DNA of 64,000 nt from JAJUFS01 sp964599565. Lineage in GTDB: Bacteria; Pseudomonadota; Gammaproteobacteria; Natronospirales; JAJUFS01. Position numbers and translations under genes: made by a program. The notes under the pieces were generated by a model that saw only the letters and a program-made list of their open reading frames with translations, searched no databases and was not told where the DNA came from. The DNA is taken from positions 6,777 to 70,776 of the forward strand of contig CAZRFE010000004.1 in the NCBI GenBank assembly GCA_964599565.1. Reading direction: 5' to 3'. Positions 16,744 to 26,500 of the stretch are shown one piece after another; positions within the stretch are counted from its first letter, which is position 1; every line of letters begins with the position of its first letter.

Positions 16744-19700
16744 CTATCCGCTCCTGCCGAGCAGCGCGTTCACCATGGTCCGCCACGACAAACCGCTGCT
16801 GCGCGGTTTTGCATCCGCCGCGACACTGCCCGCCTCCTCCACCTGGCGATCGCAGGTTGCGGCGATCTCGCCGAGCGAATTGAGCACGAGCAGTCGCGGC
16901 CGTATGGTGCAGCCGAGCTCCGTTGCAATGCGCGCGACGACTTTCATCGAGGAGAGCGAGTGTCCGCCGAGGTCGAAGAAGTTGTCGTTGCGGCTGACGG
17001 TATCGATGCCGAGGATGTCCTGCCAGATGGCGGCGATGCGCCGCTCGGTGTCCGTCTGCGGCGGGACGTGCGCGCTGCGCGGCGCGGCGGTGGGTGACGG
17101 CAATGCGGCGCGGTTGATCTTGCCGCTCGCGGTGAGCGGCATGGCATCGAGCGCGACGAAGTGCTGCGGGATCATGTACGCGGGCAGCTGCGCGCGAAGA
17201 TGCGATTTCAGTTCATCGATGCTCGCGCGCTTGCCGGCATGCAGCGTGAGGTACGCGATGAGCCGCTGGTCGTCGGCGGCGTCGAACGTGCGCACGATGA
17301 CGACGGCGCGCGCGACGGCAGGATGCGCTTCGAGCAGCGCTTCGATCTCGCCAGGCTCGATGCGGTGCCCGCGCAGCTTGATCTGGAAGTCGACGCGGCC
17401 GAGGTATTCGAGTGCGCCGTTCGCGTTGAACCGCACGCGGTCGCCGGTGCGGTAGAGCCGTGCATTCGCCTTGCCGCTGAACGGATCCGCAACGAAGCGT
17501 TCGCGCGTGAGATCCGCGCGGTTGAGATAGCCGAGCGTCACGCCATCGCCGCCGATGTAAAGCTCGCCGGGCACGCCGGGCGGTGTCGGCTGGCCGGACG
17601 CATCGAGCACGTACACCTGCGTGTTCGCGATCGGGCGGCCGATCGGCACGGGATCGTCGTCGATGCCAAGGGCGTGCGCGGTGGACCACACCGTCGTTTC
17701 CGTCGGGCCGTAGAGGTTCCAGGCGTGTTCCGTGCACGCGATGAGTTCGCGCGCGAGCGGCGCCGGCAGTGCTTCGCCGCCGCTGATCGCGCACAGTTCC
17801 GCGTCGCCCTTCCAGCCGGCGGCGAGCAGCATCTGCCAGGTCGCGGGCGTGGCCTGCATGACGGTCGGCGGCTGGTGCGTGATCCATTCGCACAATGCCG
17901 TTCCGTCCTGCGCGATGTCGCGCGGCACGATGTCCGCATGCGCGCCGATGCAAAGCGGCAGCCACAGCTCGAGCACGGCAATGTCGAACGTGAGCGTGGT
18001 GATCGCGAGGAAGCGGTCGTTCGAGGTGACGTCGAGCGTTGCCTGCATCGCGCGCAGGAAGTTCGCGACTGCACCGTGCGGCACGATCACGCCTTTCGGC
18101 TTGCCCGTCGATCCCGAGGTGTAGATCACGTACGCGGGATCGTCGGGCGTGTGCGTGATGTGGTTCGGCGAACGCGTCGTGACGCTCGCGTCGGCGGCCG
18201 GGTGCCGGGTCGCCGGCGCGGTCTCCCATTGCCCTTCGGCCGACCGGTCCTGCTGCCGCTCGCGCGACAGCAATGACGCGAGATCAACGGCGCGCCCGCC
18301 GAAGTCGGACAGCGCGTCGTGTTCCGTACCGCGCAGGTTCGTGATGACGGTGCCGGCGTTCGCATCGTCGAGCATCCACTGCAGGCGATCCACCGGTGCA
18401 TCGGGATCGAGCGGCAGGTAGGCCGCACCGGCGCGCAGGACGCCGAGCAGTACCGCGGGCAGATCGATGTTTCGCGCAAGCAGCACGCCGACGATGTCGC
18501 CGCGTGCGACACCGCGCGCTGTAAGTGCCGCTGCCACTGCACCCGCCCGGCGTCCGAGCGCGCCGTAATCCATCTGCTCGCCCTGGCTTGAGATGGCAAG
18601 CGCGGAGGGCATCGCTGCAATCTGTTCATCGATCAGCGCATCCACCGTCGTTGCCGGCCAGTCATGTTCCGCACCGCGGGTCCATGCCGACAGCTGCTCG
18701 CCATCGTGCGCGGACAGCAGCGGTAGCGTGCTGATCGGCTGCGTGGCGTCTTCCGTCACGGCGGCGAGCACGCGCTCGAAGGTCTTCAGCATGCGCGTTG
18801 CGGTGGAGGCCGCGAACAGGTCGGTGCTGTATTCCATGTCGATGTTCATGCCGTCATCGCTTTCGCGGCACCAGAAGGCGATATCCGTCTGCGCGGTGCT
18901 GCGCGGCGGCGTGAGCGGTTCGAACGCGAGGTTGCCGGCGACGAGGCTTTCCTCGGCATCCGGCACCAGTGTCACGAGCGCCTGGAAGATCGGCGTGCGC
19001 TGCGTGTCGCGCGGCGGCTGCACGGCATCGATCACGCGGCTGAACGGCAGCGACTGGTTGTCGAGCGCTTCAAGGCAACGGTCGCGCACCTGCCGGACGA
19101 GATCGCTGAACGGCGCACTGCGCTCGATATGCATGCGCAGCGCGACGGGATTCATGAGCAGGCCGACGACGCCGTCGCGGTCTGCCTCGTCGCGGTTCGC
19201 CATCGGCATGCCGAGCACGATCTCGTTCTGCCCGCCGAGGCCGGACAACGTGGCCGCGATGGTCGCCGTCAGCAGCATGAAGCCGGATGCGCGCATGTCG
19301 CGCGCCGCCGCTTCGAGCGTTGCGAGCGTCTCGCGCGGGATGTGCAGGCGAAGCACGTCGCCCTTCCCGCTCGGGAATTCGGGGCGCTCGAAATCCGCGG
19401 GAAGTTCAAGCACGGGCAGCGTGCCGGAGAGTCGGTTCTTCCAGTACGAAAGCTGTCTCTGCGCGGTGCGGCTTTCCAGCTGCTGCGCTTCCCGGCGCTG
19501 GATGTCCGTGTACTGCGCATGCAGCGCCTGCAGCCTTGGCGCGCGCTGCTCGACGTGCGCGGCGTAGAGTTCCACGAGTTCGCGCTTCAGGATCGCCATC
19601 GAGGTGCCGTCCGCGATGATGTGATCGACGACGAACAGCAGCACATGATCGTCGGGCGCGAGCCGGAACAGCCGGCAGCGGTACAGCGGCGCGTGCATGG

Positions 19701-20250
19701 CGCCGAAGGGTTTTTCCAGCGCGGCTGCGAGCATCGCATGCAGCGCGTTTTCATCGCCGCCGGGAACGGTTTCCGGTTCAAGGTGCGTTTCGCCGACCGA
19801 TGCGATGCGCTGCACGGGAGCGGCGTCATGCTCGACGATGACGGTGCGCAGCGCGGCATGGCGCTGCAGGAGATCGTGCAGTGCGGATTCCAGCGCGCGG
19901 ACATCGAGTGCGCCGTGCATGCGAAGCGTGATCTCAAGGTTGAACACGCCGCGCTCGGGCTGCTCGCTTTCGAGATACCACATGGATTGCTGCATCTCGG
20001 ACAACGCGTGCAGGCCGGCAGGCAGATCGCCGAACACCGGGGCTTCGGCGCCGGCGTCATCCAGCGTGGCGTCTTCGCGCAACGCTTCCAGTATCTCCTG
20101 CTTCTGTGCGCGCAGCTCCGCCTGGAGCGTTTCATCGATCACGCCGCGCGGCGCGGTGAGTACAAGACGGTCGTTCTGCTCGCGCAGGTCCACGCCGCGG
20201 CGGCGCAGTTCCCGGACCAGTTCGCGCGCGTTCATGTGCTGTCCGTTCAT
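16744..20250 (-). CDS. NRPS, TubC docking-C-A-PCP; last gene of the assembly line, no release domain
   Basis: 1168 residues. Domains: a TubC-type N-terminal docking domain (about 6-57, NARELVRELRRRGVDLREQ), a condensation domain (about 78-500) whose HHxxxDG motif reads DHIIADG at 209-215 (second, catalytic His kept), an adenylation domain (about 515-1015; YTSGSTGKPKG, YGPTETT, YRTGDRV) and a carrier domain with the phosphopantetheine serine at 1098 in LGGHS. Hand reading of the ten specificity residues gives D-I-L-Q-I-G-L-V-W-K, closest to the glycine code DILQLGLIWK. The protein ends 70 residues after the carrier serine with no thioesterase or reductase. Residues 505-1098 repeat the preceding NRPS. 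Start overlaps that gene's stop by four bases. Confidence 0.95.
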   Translation of the reverse strand: MNGQHMNARELVRELRRRGVDLREQNDRLVLTAPRGVIDETLQAELRAQKQEILEALREDATLDDAGAEAPVFGDLPAGLHALSEMQQSMWYLESEQPERGVFNLEITLRMHGALDVRALESALHDLLQRHAALRTVIVEHDAAPVQRIASVGETHLEPETVPGGDENALHAMLAAALEKPFGAMHAPLYRCRLFRLAPDDHVLLFVVDHIIADGTSMAILKRELVELYAAHVEQRAPRLQALHAQYTDIQRREAQQLESRTAQRQLSYWKNRLSGTLPVLELPADFERPEFPSGKGDVLRLHIPRETLATLEAAARDMRASGFMLLTATIAATLSGLGGQNEIVLGMPMANRDEADRDGVVGLLMNPVALRMHIERSAPFSDLVRQVRDRCLEALDNQSLPFSRVIDAVQPPRDTQRTPIFQALVTLVPDAEESLVAGNLAFEPLTPPRSTAQTDIAFWCRESDDGMNIDMEYSTDLFAASTATRMLKTFERVLAAVTEDATQPISTLPLLSAHDGEQLSAWTRGAEHDWPATTVDALIDEQIAAMPSALAISSQGEQMDYGALGRRAGAVAAALTARGVARGDIVGVLLARNIDLPAVLLGVLRAGAAYLPLDPDAPVDRLQWMLDDANAGTVITNLRGTEHDALSDFGGRAVDLASLLSRERQQDRSAEGQWETAPATRHPAADASVTTRSPNHITHTPDDPAYVIYTSGSTGKPKGVIVPHGAVANFLRAMQATLDVTSNDRFLAITTLTFDIAVLELWLPLCIGAHADIVPRDIAQDGTALCEWITHQPPTVMQATPATWQMLLAAGWKGDAELCAISGGEALPAPLARELIACTEHAWNLYGPTETTVWSTAHALGIDDDPVPIGRPIANTQVYVLDASGQPTPPGVPGELYIGGDGVTLGYLNRADLTRERFVADPFSGKANARLYRTGDRVRFNANGALEYLGRVDFQIKLRGHRIEPGEIEALLEAHPAVARAVVIVRTFDAADDQRLIAYLTLHAGKRASIDELKSHLRAQLPAYMIPQHFVALDAMPLTASGKINRAALPSPTAAPRSAHVPPQTDTERRIAAIWQDILGIDTVSRNDNFFDLGGHSLSSMKVVARIATELGCTIRPRLLVLNSLGEIAATCDRQVEEAGSVAADAKPRSSGLSWRTMVNALLGRSG
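16955..18738. repeat. Long direct repeat, copy 1 (A domain plus first half of PCP)
   Basis: 1784 bp that match 20404-22187 base for base wherever I compared, at a constant offset of 3449. Translations of several overlapping frames on both strands are identical, which excludes more than a trivial number of differences. One end lies in the C-A linker (coding PISTLPLL), the other at the codon after the carrier-protein serine. Confidence 0.95.
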
Positions 20251-23200
20251 AGCTCGACGATCTCCTGCATGTCATGGTTGCCGGCGATGCGCGCATCGAC
20301 ATCTTCCGCGAGATCGATCAGCGCCGGTGTTTCGAAGAGGGTCGCGATGGGCAGCGCGCAGCCGAGCTGCTCGCGCAGCACGGTCACGAAGCGCGCGGCG
20401 AGCAGCGAGTGTCCGCCGAGGTCGAAGAAGTTGTCGTTGCGGCTGACGGTATCGATGCCGAGGATGTCCTGCCAGATGGCGGCGATGCGCCGCTCGGTGT
20501 CCGTCTGCGGCGGGACGTGCGCGCTGCGCGGCGCGGCGGTGGGTGACGGCAATGCGGCGCGGTTGATCTTGCCGCTCGCGGTGAGCGGCATGGCATCGAG
20601 CGCGACGAAGTGCTGCGGGATCATGTACGCGGGCAGCTGCGCGCGAAGATGCGATTTCAGTTCATCGATGCTCGCGCGCTTGCCGGCATGCAGCGTGAGG
20701 TACGCGATGAGCCGCTGGTCGTCGGCGGCGTCGAACGTGCGCACGATGACGACGGCGCGCGCGACGGCAGGATGCGCTTCGAGCAGCGCTTCGATCTCGC
20801 CAGGCTCGATGCGGTGCCCGCGCAGCTTGATCTGGAAGTCGACGCGGCCGAGGTATTCGAGTGCGCCGTTCGCGTTGAACCGCACGCGGTCGCCGGTGCG
20901 GTAGAGCCGTGCATTCGCCTTGCCGCTGAACGGATCCGCAACGAAGCGTTCGCGCGTGAGATCCGCGCGGTTGAGATAGCCGAGCGTCACGCCATCGCCG
21001 CCGATGTAAAGCTCGCCGGGCACGCCGGGCGGTGTCGGCTGGCCGGACGCATCGAGCACGTACACCTGCGTGTTCGCGATCGGGCGGCCGATCGGCACGG
21101 GATCGTCGTCGATGCCAAGGGCGTGCGCGGTGGACCACACCGTCGTTTCCGTCGGGCCGTAGAGGTTCCAGGCGTGTTCCGTGCACGCGATGAGTTCGCG
21201 CGCGAGCGGCGCCGGCAGTGCTTCGCCGCCGCTGATCGCGCACAGTTCCGCGTCGCCCTTCCAGCCGGCGGCGAGCAGCATCTGCCAGGTCGCGGGCGTG
21301 GCCTGCATGACGGTCGGCGGCTGGTGCGTGATCCATTCGCACAATGCCGTTCCGTCCTGCGCGATGTCGCGCGGCACGATGTCCGCATGCGCGCCGATGC
21401 AAAGCGGCAGCCACAGCTCGAGCACGGCAATGTCGAACGTGAGCGTGGTGATCGCGAGGAAGCGGTCGTTCGAGGTGACGTCGAGCGTTGCCTGCATCGC
21501 GCGCAGGAAGTTCGCGACTGCACCGTGCGGCACGATCACGCCTTTCGGCTTGCCCGTCGATCCCGAGGTGTAGATCACGTACGCGGGATCGTCGGGCGTG
21601 TGCGTGATGTGGTTCGGCGAACGCGTCGTGACGCTCGCGTCGGCGGCCGGGTGCCGGGTCGCCGGCGCGGTCTCCCATTGCCCTTCGGCCGACCGGTCCT
21701 GCTGCCGCTCGCGCGACAGCAATGACGCGAGATCAACGGCGCGCCCGCCGAAGTCGGACAGCGCGTCGTGTTCCGTACCGCGCAGGTTCGTGATGACGGT
21801 GCCGGCGTTCGCATCGTCGAGCATCCACTGCAGGCGATCCACCGGTGCATCGGGATCGAGCGGCAGGTAGGCCGCACCGGCGCGCAGGACGCCGAGCAGT
21901 ACCGCGGGCAGATCGATGTTTCGCGCAAGCAGCACGCCGACGATGTCGCCGCGTGCGACACCGCGCGCTGTAAGTGCCGCTGCCACTGCACCCGCCCGGC
22001 GTCCGAGCGCGCCGTAATCCATCTGCTCGCCCTGGCTTGAGATGGCAAGCGCGGAGGGCATCGCTGCAATCTGTTCATCGATCAGCGCATCCACCGTCGT
22101 TGCCGGCCAGTCATGTTCCGCACCGCGGGTCCATGCCGACAGCTGCTCGCCATCGTGCGCGGACAGCAGCGGTAGCGTGCTGATCGGTGCGTCGTTTCCT
22201 GCAAGGCGCGCCATGAACTGTTCGAGTTCGCGAAACCGCCGCTGCATGCCTTGCGGCGTGAACAGGCTCGCGTCGTACGTGCATTCGAAGAGCACGCCGT
22301 CCTTGCCATCGACGGCATTGATGAACATCTCGAAGTTCTCGAACCGGCGCGGCGTGTTCTCGATGCGCGCGCGCAGGCCATGGAACCCGGGCACGTCATT
22401 GCGGTGATCGATGTTGAGAATCACCTGCACGAGCGGCACGATCGCGGGATCGCGCGGCACGCGCAGCGCATGCACGATGCGTCCCATCGAGCAGTCGCGG
22501 TGCTCCCATGCATCCGACATCGTTTCGCCGATGTGATCGAGATGCGCATCGAAACCTGCATCCGGCGCAAGCCGGCTGCGCAACGGAAGCAGGCTGACGC
22601 AATGGCCGACGAGACCTTCGAGACCCTCCTCGACCTGCCCTGCCGCCGGCACGCCGAGAATGAGATCGTCCTGCCCTGTCAGCCGGTGCAGGTAGGCGGC
22701 GACGGCCGCGGCGATCACGGTGAAACCTGTCACGCCGCGCTTCATGCCGCGCGCACGAAGCTTCTGCATGACTTCCGCGGGAATGCGATGGCGAAGATAG
22801 TGCGCGGGAAATGCGCGACGGCCGGGACGCGGGAAATCCTTCGGCAGTTCGAGATTCGATGGCGCATCGGCGAGCGCGCGCTGCCACGCAGCTTCCTGGT
22901 CGCGGCGCGTATCCGCATCCACCTCCGCCTGGCGCTCCGCATACGCCGCGAACGATGGCGCGGGTTCCGAATCGTCCGCTTCACCGCGCACCGCGGCGCT
23001 GTAGAGCTGCGCGAGTTCATCGAACAGCACGCTGAACGACCAGCCATCGCAGACGGTGTGATGCGCGGTGAGCAGCACGGCATGGCTGTAGTCGTCGATG
23101 TGAACGATGCGGCAGCGAAACAGCGGACCGTTGATGAGGTCGAACGGCGCGGTCACCTCATGCGCGCGCAATGCATCCAGCGTCGTGTCGCTGTGGCGAA

Positions 23201-23531
23201 GATCCACGGGCGTGACATCAAGCGCGATCTCGCGCGCGATGCACAGCGCCTGCCCGTCCGGGCCGAATGTCGCGCGCAGCGCGTCGTGCCGCTGTGCAAG
23301 CCTGGATAGCGCGTGCGCCATGGCGCCGATATCGAGATGGCCGTGCAGTTCAAGGCAGCGGGATTCGTTGTACGCGCACGATGCCTCGGGGCTGAGCGAT
23401 GCGGCCGCCCAGATCTCCCGCTGCGGTTCCGTGGCGGGCACGCTCGCCAGCAGGTCGGCGGCGAACGGGTTGAAGTCGACGGGCGCCGACTCCTTATATA
23501 TATGTTCAAGACTCCTGTCGGCAGGATTCAT
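20247..23531 (-). CDS. NRPS, C-A-PCP
   Basis: 1094 residues. The condensation domain (about 30-445) has the intact motif AHHTVCDGWS (HHxxxDG at 157-163). The adenylation domain (about 460-960) is identical over its whole length to that of the downstream NRPS and gives the same glycine-like code. The carrier-protein serine is 1042 (LGGHSL). The first 30 residues carry no recognisable docking domain. It follows the PKS/aminotransferase gene by 11 bp and overlaps the next NRPS start by four bases (ATGA). The condensation domain should accept the polyketide-bound chain from the upstream ACP. Confidence 0.95.
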   Translation of the reverse strand: MNPADRSLEHIYKESAPVDFNPFAADLLASVPATEPQREIWAAASLSPEASCAYNESRCLELHGHLDIGAMAHALSRLAQRHDALRATFGPDGQALCIAREIALDVTPVDLRHSDTTLDALRAHEVTAPFDLINGPLFRCRIVHIDDYSHAVLLTAHHTVCDGWSFSVLFDELAQLYSAAVRGEADDSEPAPSFAAYAERQAEVDADTRRDQEAAWQRALADAPSNLELPKDFPRPGRRAFPAHYLRHRIPAEVMQKLRARGMKRGVTGFTVIAAAVAAYLHRLTGQDDLILGVPAAGQVEEGLEGLVGHCVSLLPLRSRLAPDAGFDAHLDHIGETMSDAWEHRDCSMGRIVHALRVPRDPAIVPLVQVILNIDHRNDVPGFHGLRARIENTPRRFENFEMFINAVDGKDGVLFECTYDASLFTPQGMQRRFRELEQFMARLAGNDAPISTLPLLSAHDGEQLSAWTRGAEHDWPATTVDALIDEQIAAMPSALAISSQGEQMDYGALGRRAGAVAAALTARGVARGDIVGVLLARNIDLPAVLLGVLRAGAAYLPLDPDAPVDRLQWMLDDANAGTVITNLRGTEHDALSDFGGRAVDLASLLSRERQQDRSAEGQWETAPATRHPAADASVTTRSPNHITHTPDDPAYVIYTSGSTGKPKGVIVPHGAVANFLRAMQATLDVTSNDRFLAITTLTFDIAVLELWLPLCIGAHADIVPRDIAQDGTALCEWITHQPPTVMQATPATWQMLLAAGWKGDAELCAISGGEALPAPLARELIACTEHAWNLYGPTETTVWSTAHALGIDDDPVPIGRPIANTQVYVLDASGQPTPPGVPGELYIGGDGVTLGYLNRADLTRERFVADPFSGKANARLYRTGDRVRFNANGALEYLGRVDFQIKLRGHRIEPGEIEALLEAHPAVARAVVIVRTFDAADDQRLIAYLTLHAGKRASIDELKSHLRAQLPAYMIPQHFVALDAMPLTASGKINRAALPSPTAAPRSAHVPPQTDTERRIAAIWQDILGIDTVSRNDNFFDLGGHSLLAARFVTVLREQLGCALPIATLFETPALIDLAEDVDARIAGNHDMQEIVEL
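20404..22187. repeat. Long direct repeat, copy 2 (A domain plus first half of PCP)
   Basis: Partner of 16955-18738. Outside the borders the two genes diverge immediately: the condensation domains differ (DHIIADG against HHTVCDG) and the carrier-protein C-terminal halves differ (LSSMKVVARI against LLAARFVTVL). Confidence 0.95.
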
Positions 23532-23542
23532 TGTGTTCTCCC

Positions 23543-26500
23543 TCAGTTTGCGCGGCTTTCGCCGACGCCAAGCTCCCGGTAGCGGCCCGGACGATCAGGA
23601 TCCGGCACGAACCAGCCGGGTTGCCCGTCGGGCCGCCGGCCAAGGCGCGCACCCGGCGCAGGCGGCGCGCCCATCGTGGCGCCCGCCGGTGTTCTCGCCT
23701 TCGCGGGCTTCTCTTGCGCAACCGCCTGCGCTGCATCCGGAAAGAAACCGGCCGCGTGCATCTCGGCGAGCGCTTCCTGGAATACCTTGCTCACCTGCGC
23801 GAGATCCGCATCGCTGTGCGCGGTGGTCAGGAAACACGGCTCGCCTTCGATCACGTGAACGCCGCCCGCGCGAAGCCTGGCTTCGAGAAGCCCGCGGCAC
23901 GGCAGGCGCGCATCGACATCGATGAAGAACCATGACGAGAAACTGCGGATATCGACGGGCGCGTTGACGGCCTTCGCGTGCTGTTCCAGCTCGCATGCAA
24001 GTCTCGCGGTGCGCTCGTTCAACGTGCGCTGCAGCGACGGGCCGGATTCGCGAAGCTGCGCGAGCGTTGCTTCCGCCGCGGCGAGCGCGAGCGAATGCTG
24101 CGAGCCTGATGACGCATCGGCGCTGCACATCGCGTTCGCATCGCCCGCGAGCACGCCGAGCGGCATGCCACCGCCGACGGTCGCGCCATAGCATGAAAGA
24201 TCCGCGCGCGTCCCGCAGATGCCGGGCGCGCCCGCGGGATGGACACGAAAGCCGCAGGCGATTTCATCGAACACCAGCAACGCGCCGCATTCGCGCGTTG
24301 CCGCGCGCAGCGCGGCGATGAAATCCGGCGCATAGCGTTCCGGGTGCAGGCTCTGCACGGGCTCGACGAGAACGGCCGCGAGCGTTTCGCGAAGTTCACG
24401 AACGCGTTGCAGGGCGCGTTCGCTGCCGTAATCGAGAACCTCGATGCCGTCATCCGCTTCCCCATGCCCCCAAATGCGCGCGGACTCATCCGCAAACGTC
24501 ACAACCTTTCGCCGCTGCGTGACCGTGCGGGCGGCGTCGATCGCCGCGTGCAGCGCTTCCGTTCCGGTGGCATGGAAACTGACACGCTCGAAACCGGTCA
24601 GCGCCTGCACGAGGCGCGCAACGCGTCCGGCCAGCGGTGTCTGCAGCCCCGCCTCCGCGCCGCGCTTCATCTGCTGTCGCACAGCGTCGTTGATTGCGGG
24701 ATTCGCATGACCGAGCAGGATCGCGCCGTGCGCGTTGACGAGGTCGATGTATCCGTTGCCGTCGATGTCCTGGATTCTCGAACCGGACGAGGATTCGATG
24801 ACGATCGGGTAGGCAATATCCGCGAGCATTGCATCGCCCGGTGCAGGCGCAATGCCGGCGAGATGCGCACGATGCGTGCGCGCAAACGCGCGCGAGCCGG
24901 ATGTCCGCCAGGCATGGCGCCGGACGACATCGCGCACGTAATCCTTTCCTGCCGCGGAAAGTTCCTGTGCAGGCGCGCTGCGTGCATCCGTGACGGCACG
25001 CGGGGTGCTTGCAGATGCGTTCCGTGAAATTTCCTCATCCAGCAGCGCCGCGATCGCCGCGAGCGTGTTGTGTTCCACGAGCAGCTGCCGGAAGCGAAGA
25101 TCAAGCCCGAAGCGCTTCTTCAGCGCCTGGCTGAACTGCGTCAGGAACAGCGAATCGAGCCCGAGCTGCGCAAACGGCACGGCGTGCATGGCAGGTCCGG
25201 TCTCGAGCCCGGAGACATCCGCAAGGAGTTCACCGAGTTGCTCGATCATCGGGCGTTCATCGACGCGCGCAACCTGCGGCGCGCTTTGCGGGCTGGCAGG
25301 TCCTGGTGATGCATCCGTTCGTGATGCCGCGGTGAGGGGAACGTCGCTCGCCGGCCGGCTGTCGAGCCAGTGGCGCGTGCGTTCGAACCGGTACGTGGGC
25401 GCGGGAACGCGACGCCGCGCGTTGTCATGCAGCGCCGTCCAGTCGATGGAAACGCCGTTCGTCCAGAGTCGTCCCGCGGCATCGAGCATCGCCACGCGCT
25501 CGTCGCTTCCTTCACGGTGCCTGCCGAGCGACGCGATGACCTGTACATCCGCGTCATCCGCGAAGGTCTGCGCGGCAAATGTCGACGCCGCCGTTCCAGG
25601 ACCGCACTCGACGAATACAACATGTTCGCGGGATTCGCCCCGCGCCGACTGCAGCGCCTGCATGAAGCGCACGGGCTCGCGCAACTGGCGCGACCAGTAC
25701 GCGGGATCCGTCGCCTGCGCCGCATCGAGCGGCGCACCGGTGACGGTCGAGACGATGTCGATGGCGGGCGGTGAAAGCGCGAGCTTGCCGACCGTTGTCT
25801 CGAACGCCGCTGCAACGGGATCCATCATCGCGGAATGAAACGCGTGCGAGGTGCGCAGCGTGCTGCATGCCAAGCCGGCCTTCTCGAGACGCGACTTCGT
25901 GCGTGCGATCGCGGCATCGTCTCCCGACAGCACGCAGAAGCCCGGCGCATTCAGCGCCGCGATGGCAACGTCATCCGCAAGATGTTCGCGAACCGCGTCT
26001 TCCGCGGCGCGCACCGAAAGCATGGAGCCCGGCGGCTGCTCCTGCATCAGGCGTGCGCGTTCCGCGACCAGGCGTACGGCATCCTCGATACGGAATATTC
26101 CCGCGAGCGTTGCGGCGACGAACTCGCCGATGCTGTGGCCGACGAGCGCATCCGGCCTGACGCCGCGCTGCATCCACAGCCTTGCGATCGCATACTCGGC
26201 TGCGAACAGCGCGGGCTGCGTGTAGCGGGTTTCATCCAGCAGTTCCGTTGCGTTGTCCGTGCTGCCGAACATGATCTCGCGCAGGTCGAAATCGAGATCG
26301 TCCGCGAGCGCATCCGCGCAGCGATCGATGATGTCGCGTACCAGCGGTTCGGCGCGATAAAGCGGCTCGCACATGCCGGGACGCTGCGAACCCTGCCCGG
26401 GAAACAGGAACACCACCCGAGGCCGTTCCTTTGCATTGCCCGTTCGCATGCGCGCGCCGCTGTTCCCTTTCAGGAGCGCTGCGGCTTCCGCGCGCGAACC

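Noticed and set aside
16557..16883. 108-codon plus-strand open frame preceded by a good AAGGAG ribosome site
   Set aside because: The second half is antisense to the NRPS end and the protein is Arg/Pro/Cys-rich without structure; the ribosome site is probably chance. It remains the best of the rejected small frames.
16955..22187. Insertion sequence or transposon as explanation for the long direct repeat
   Set aside because: No transposase, terminal inverted repeats or target duplications; the repeat is purely A-domain coding sequence in frame in both genes.
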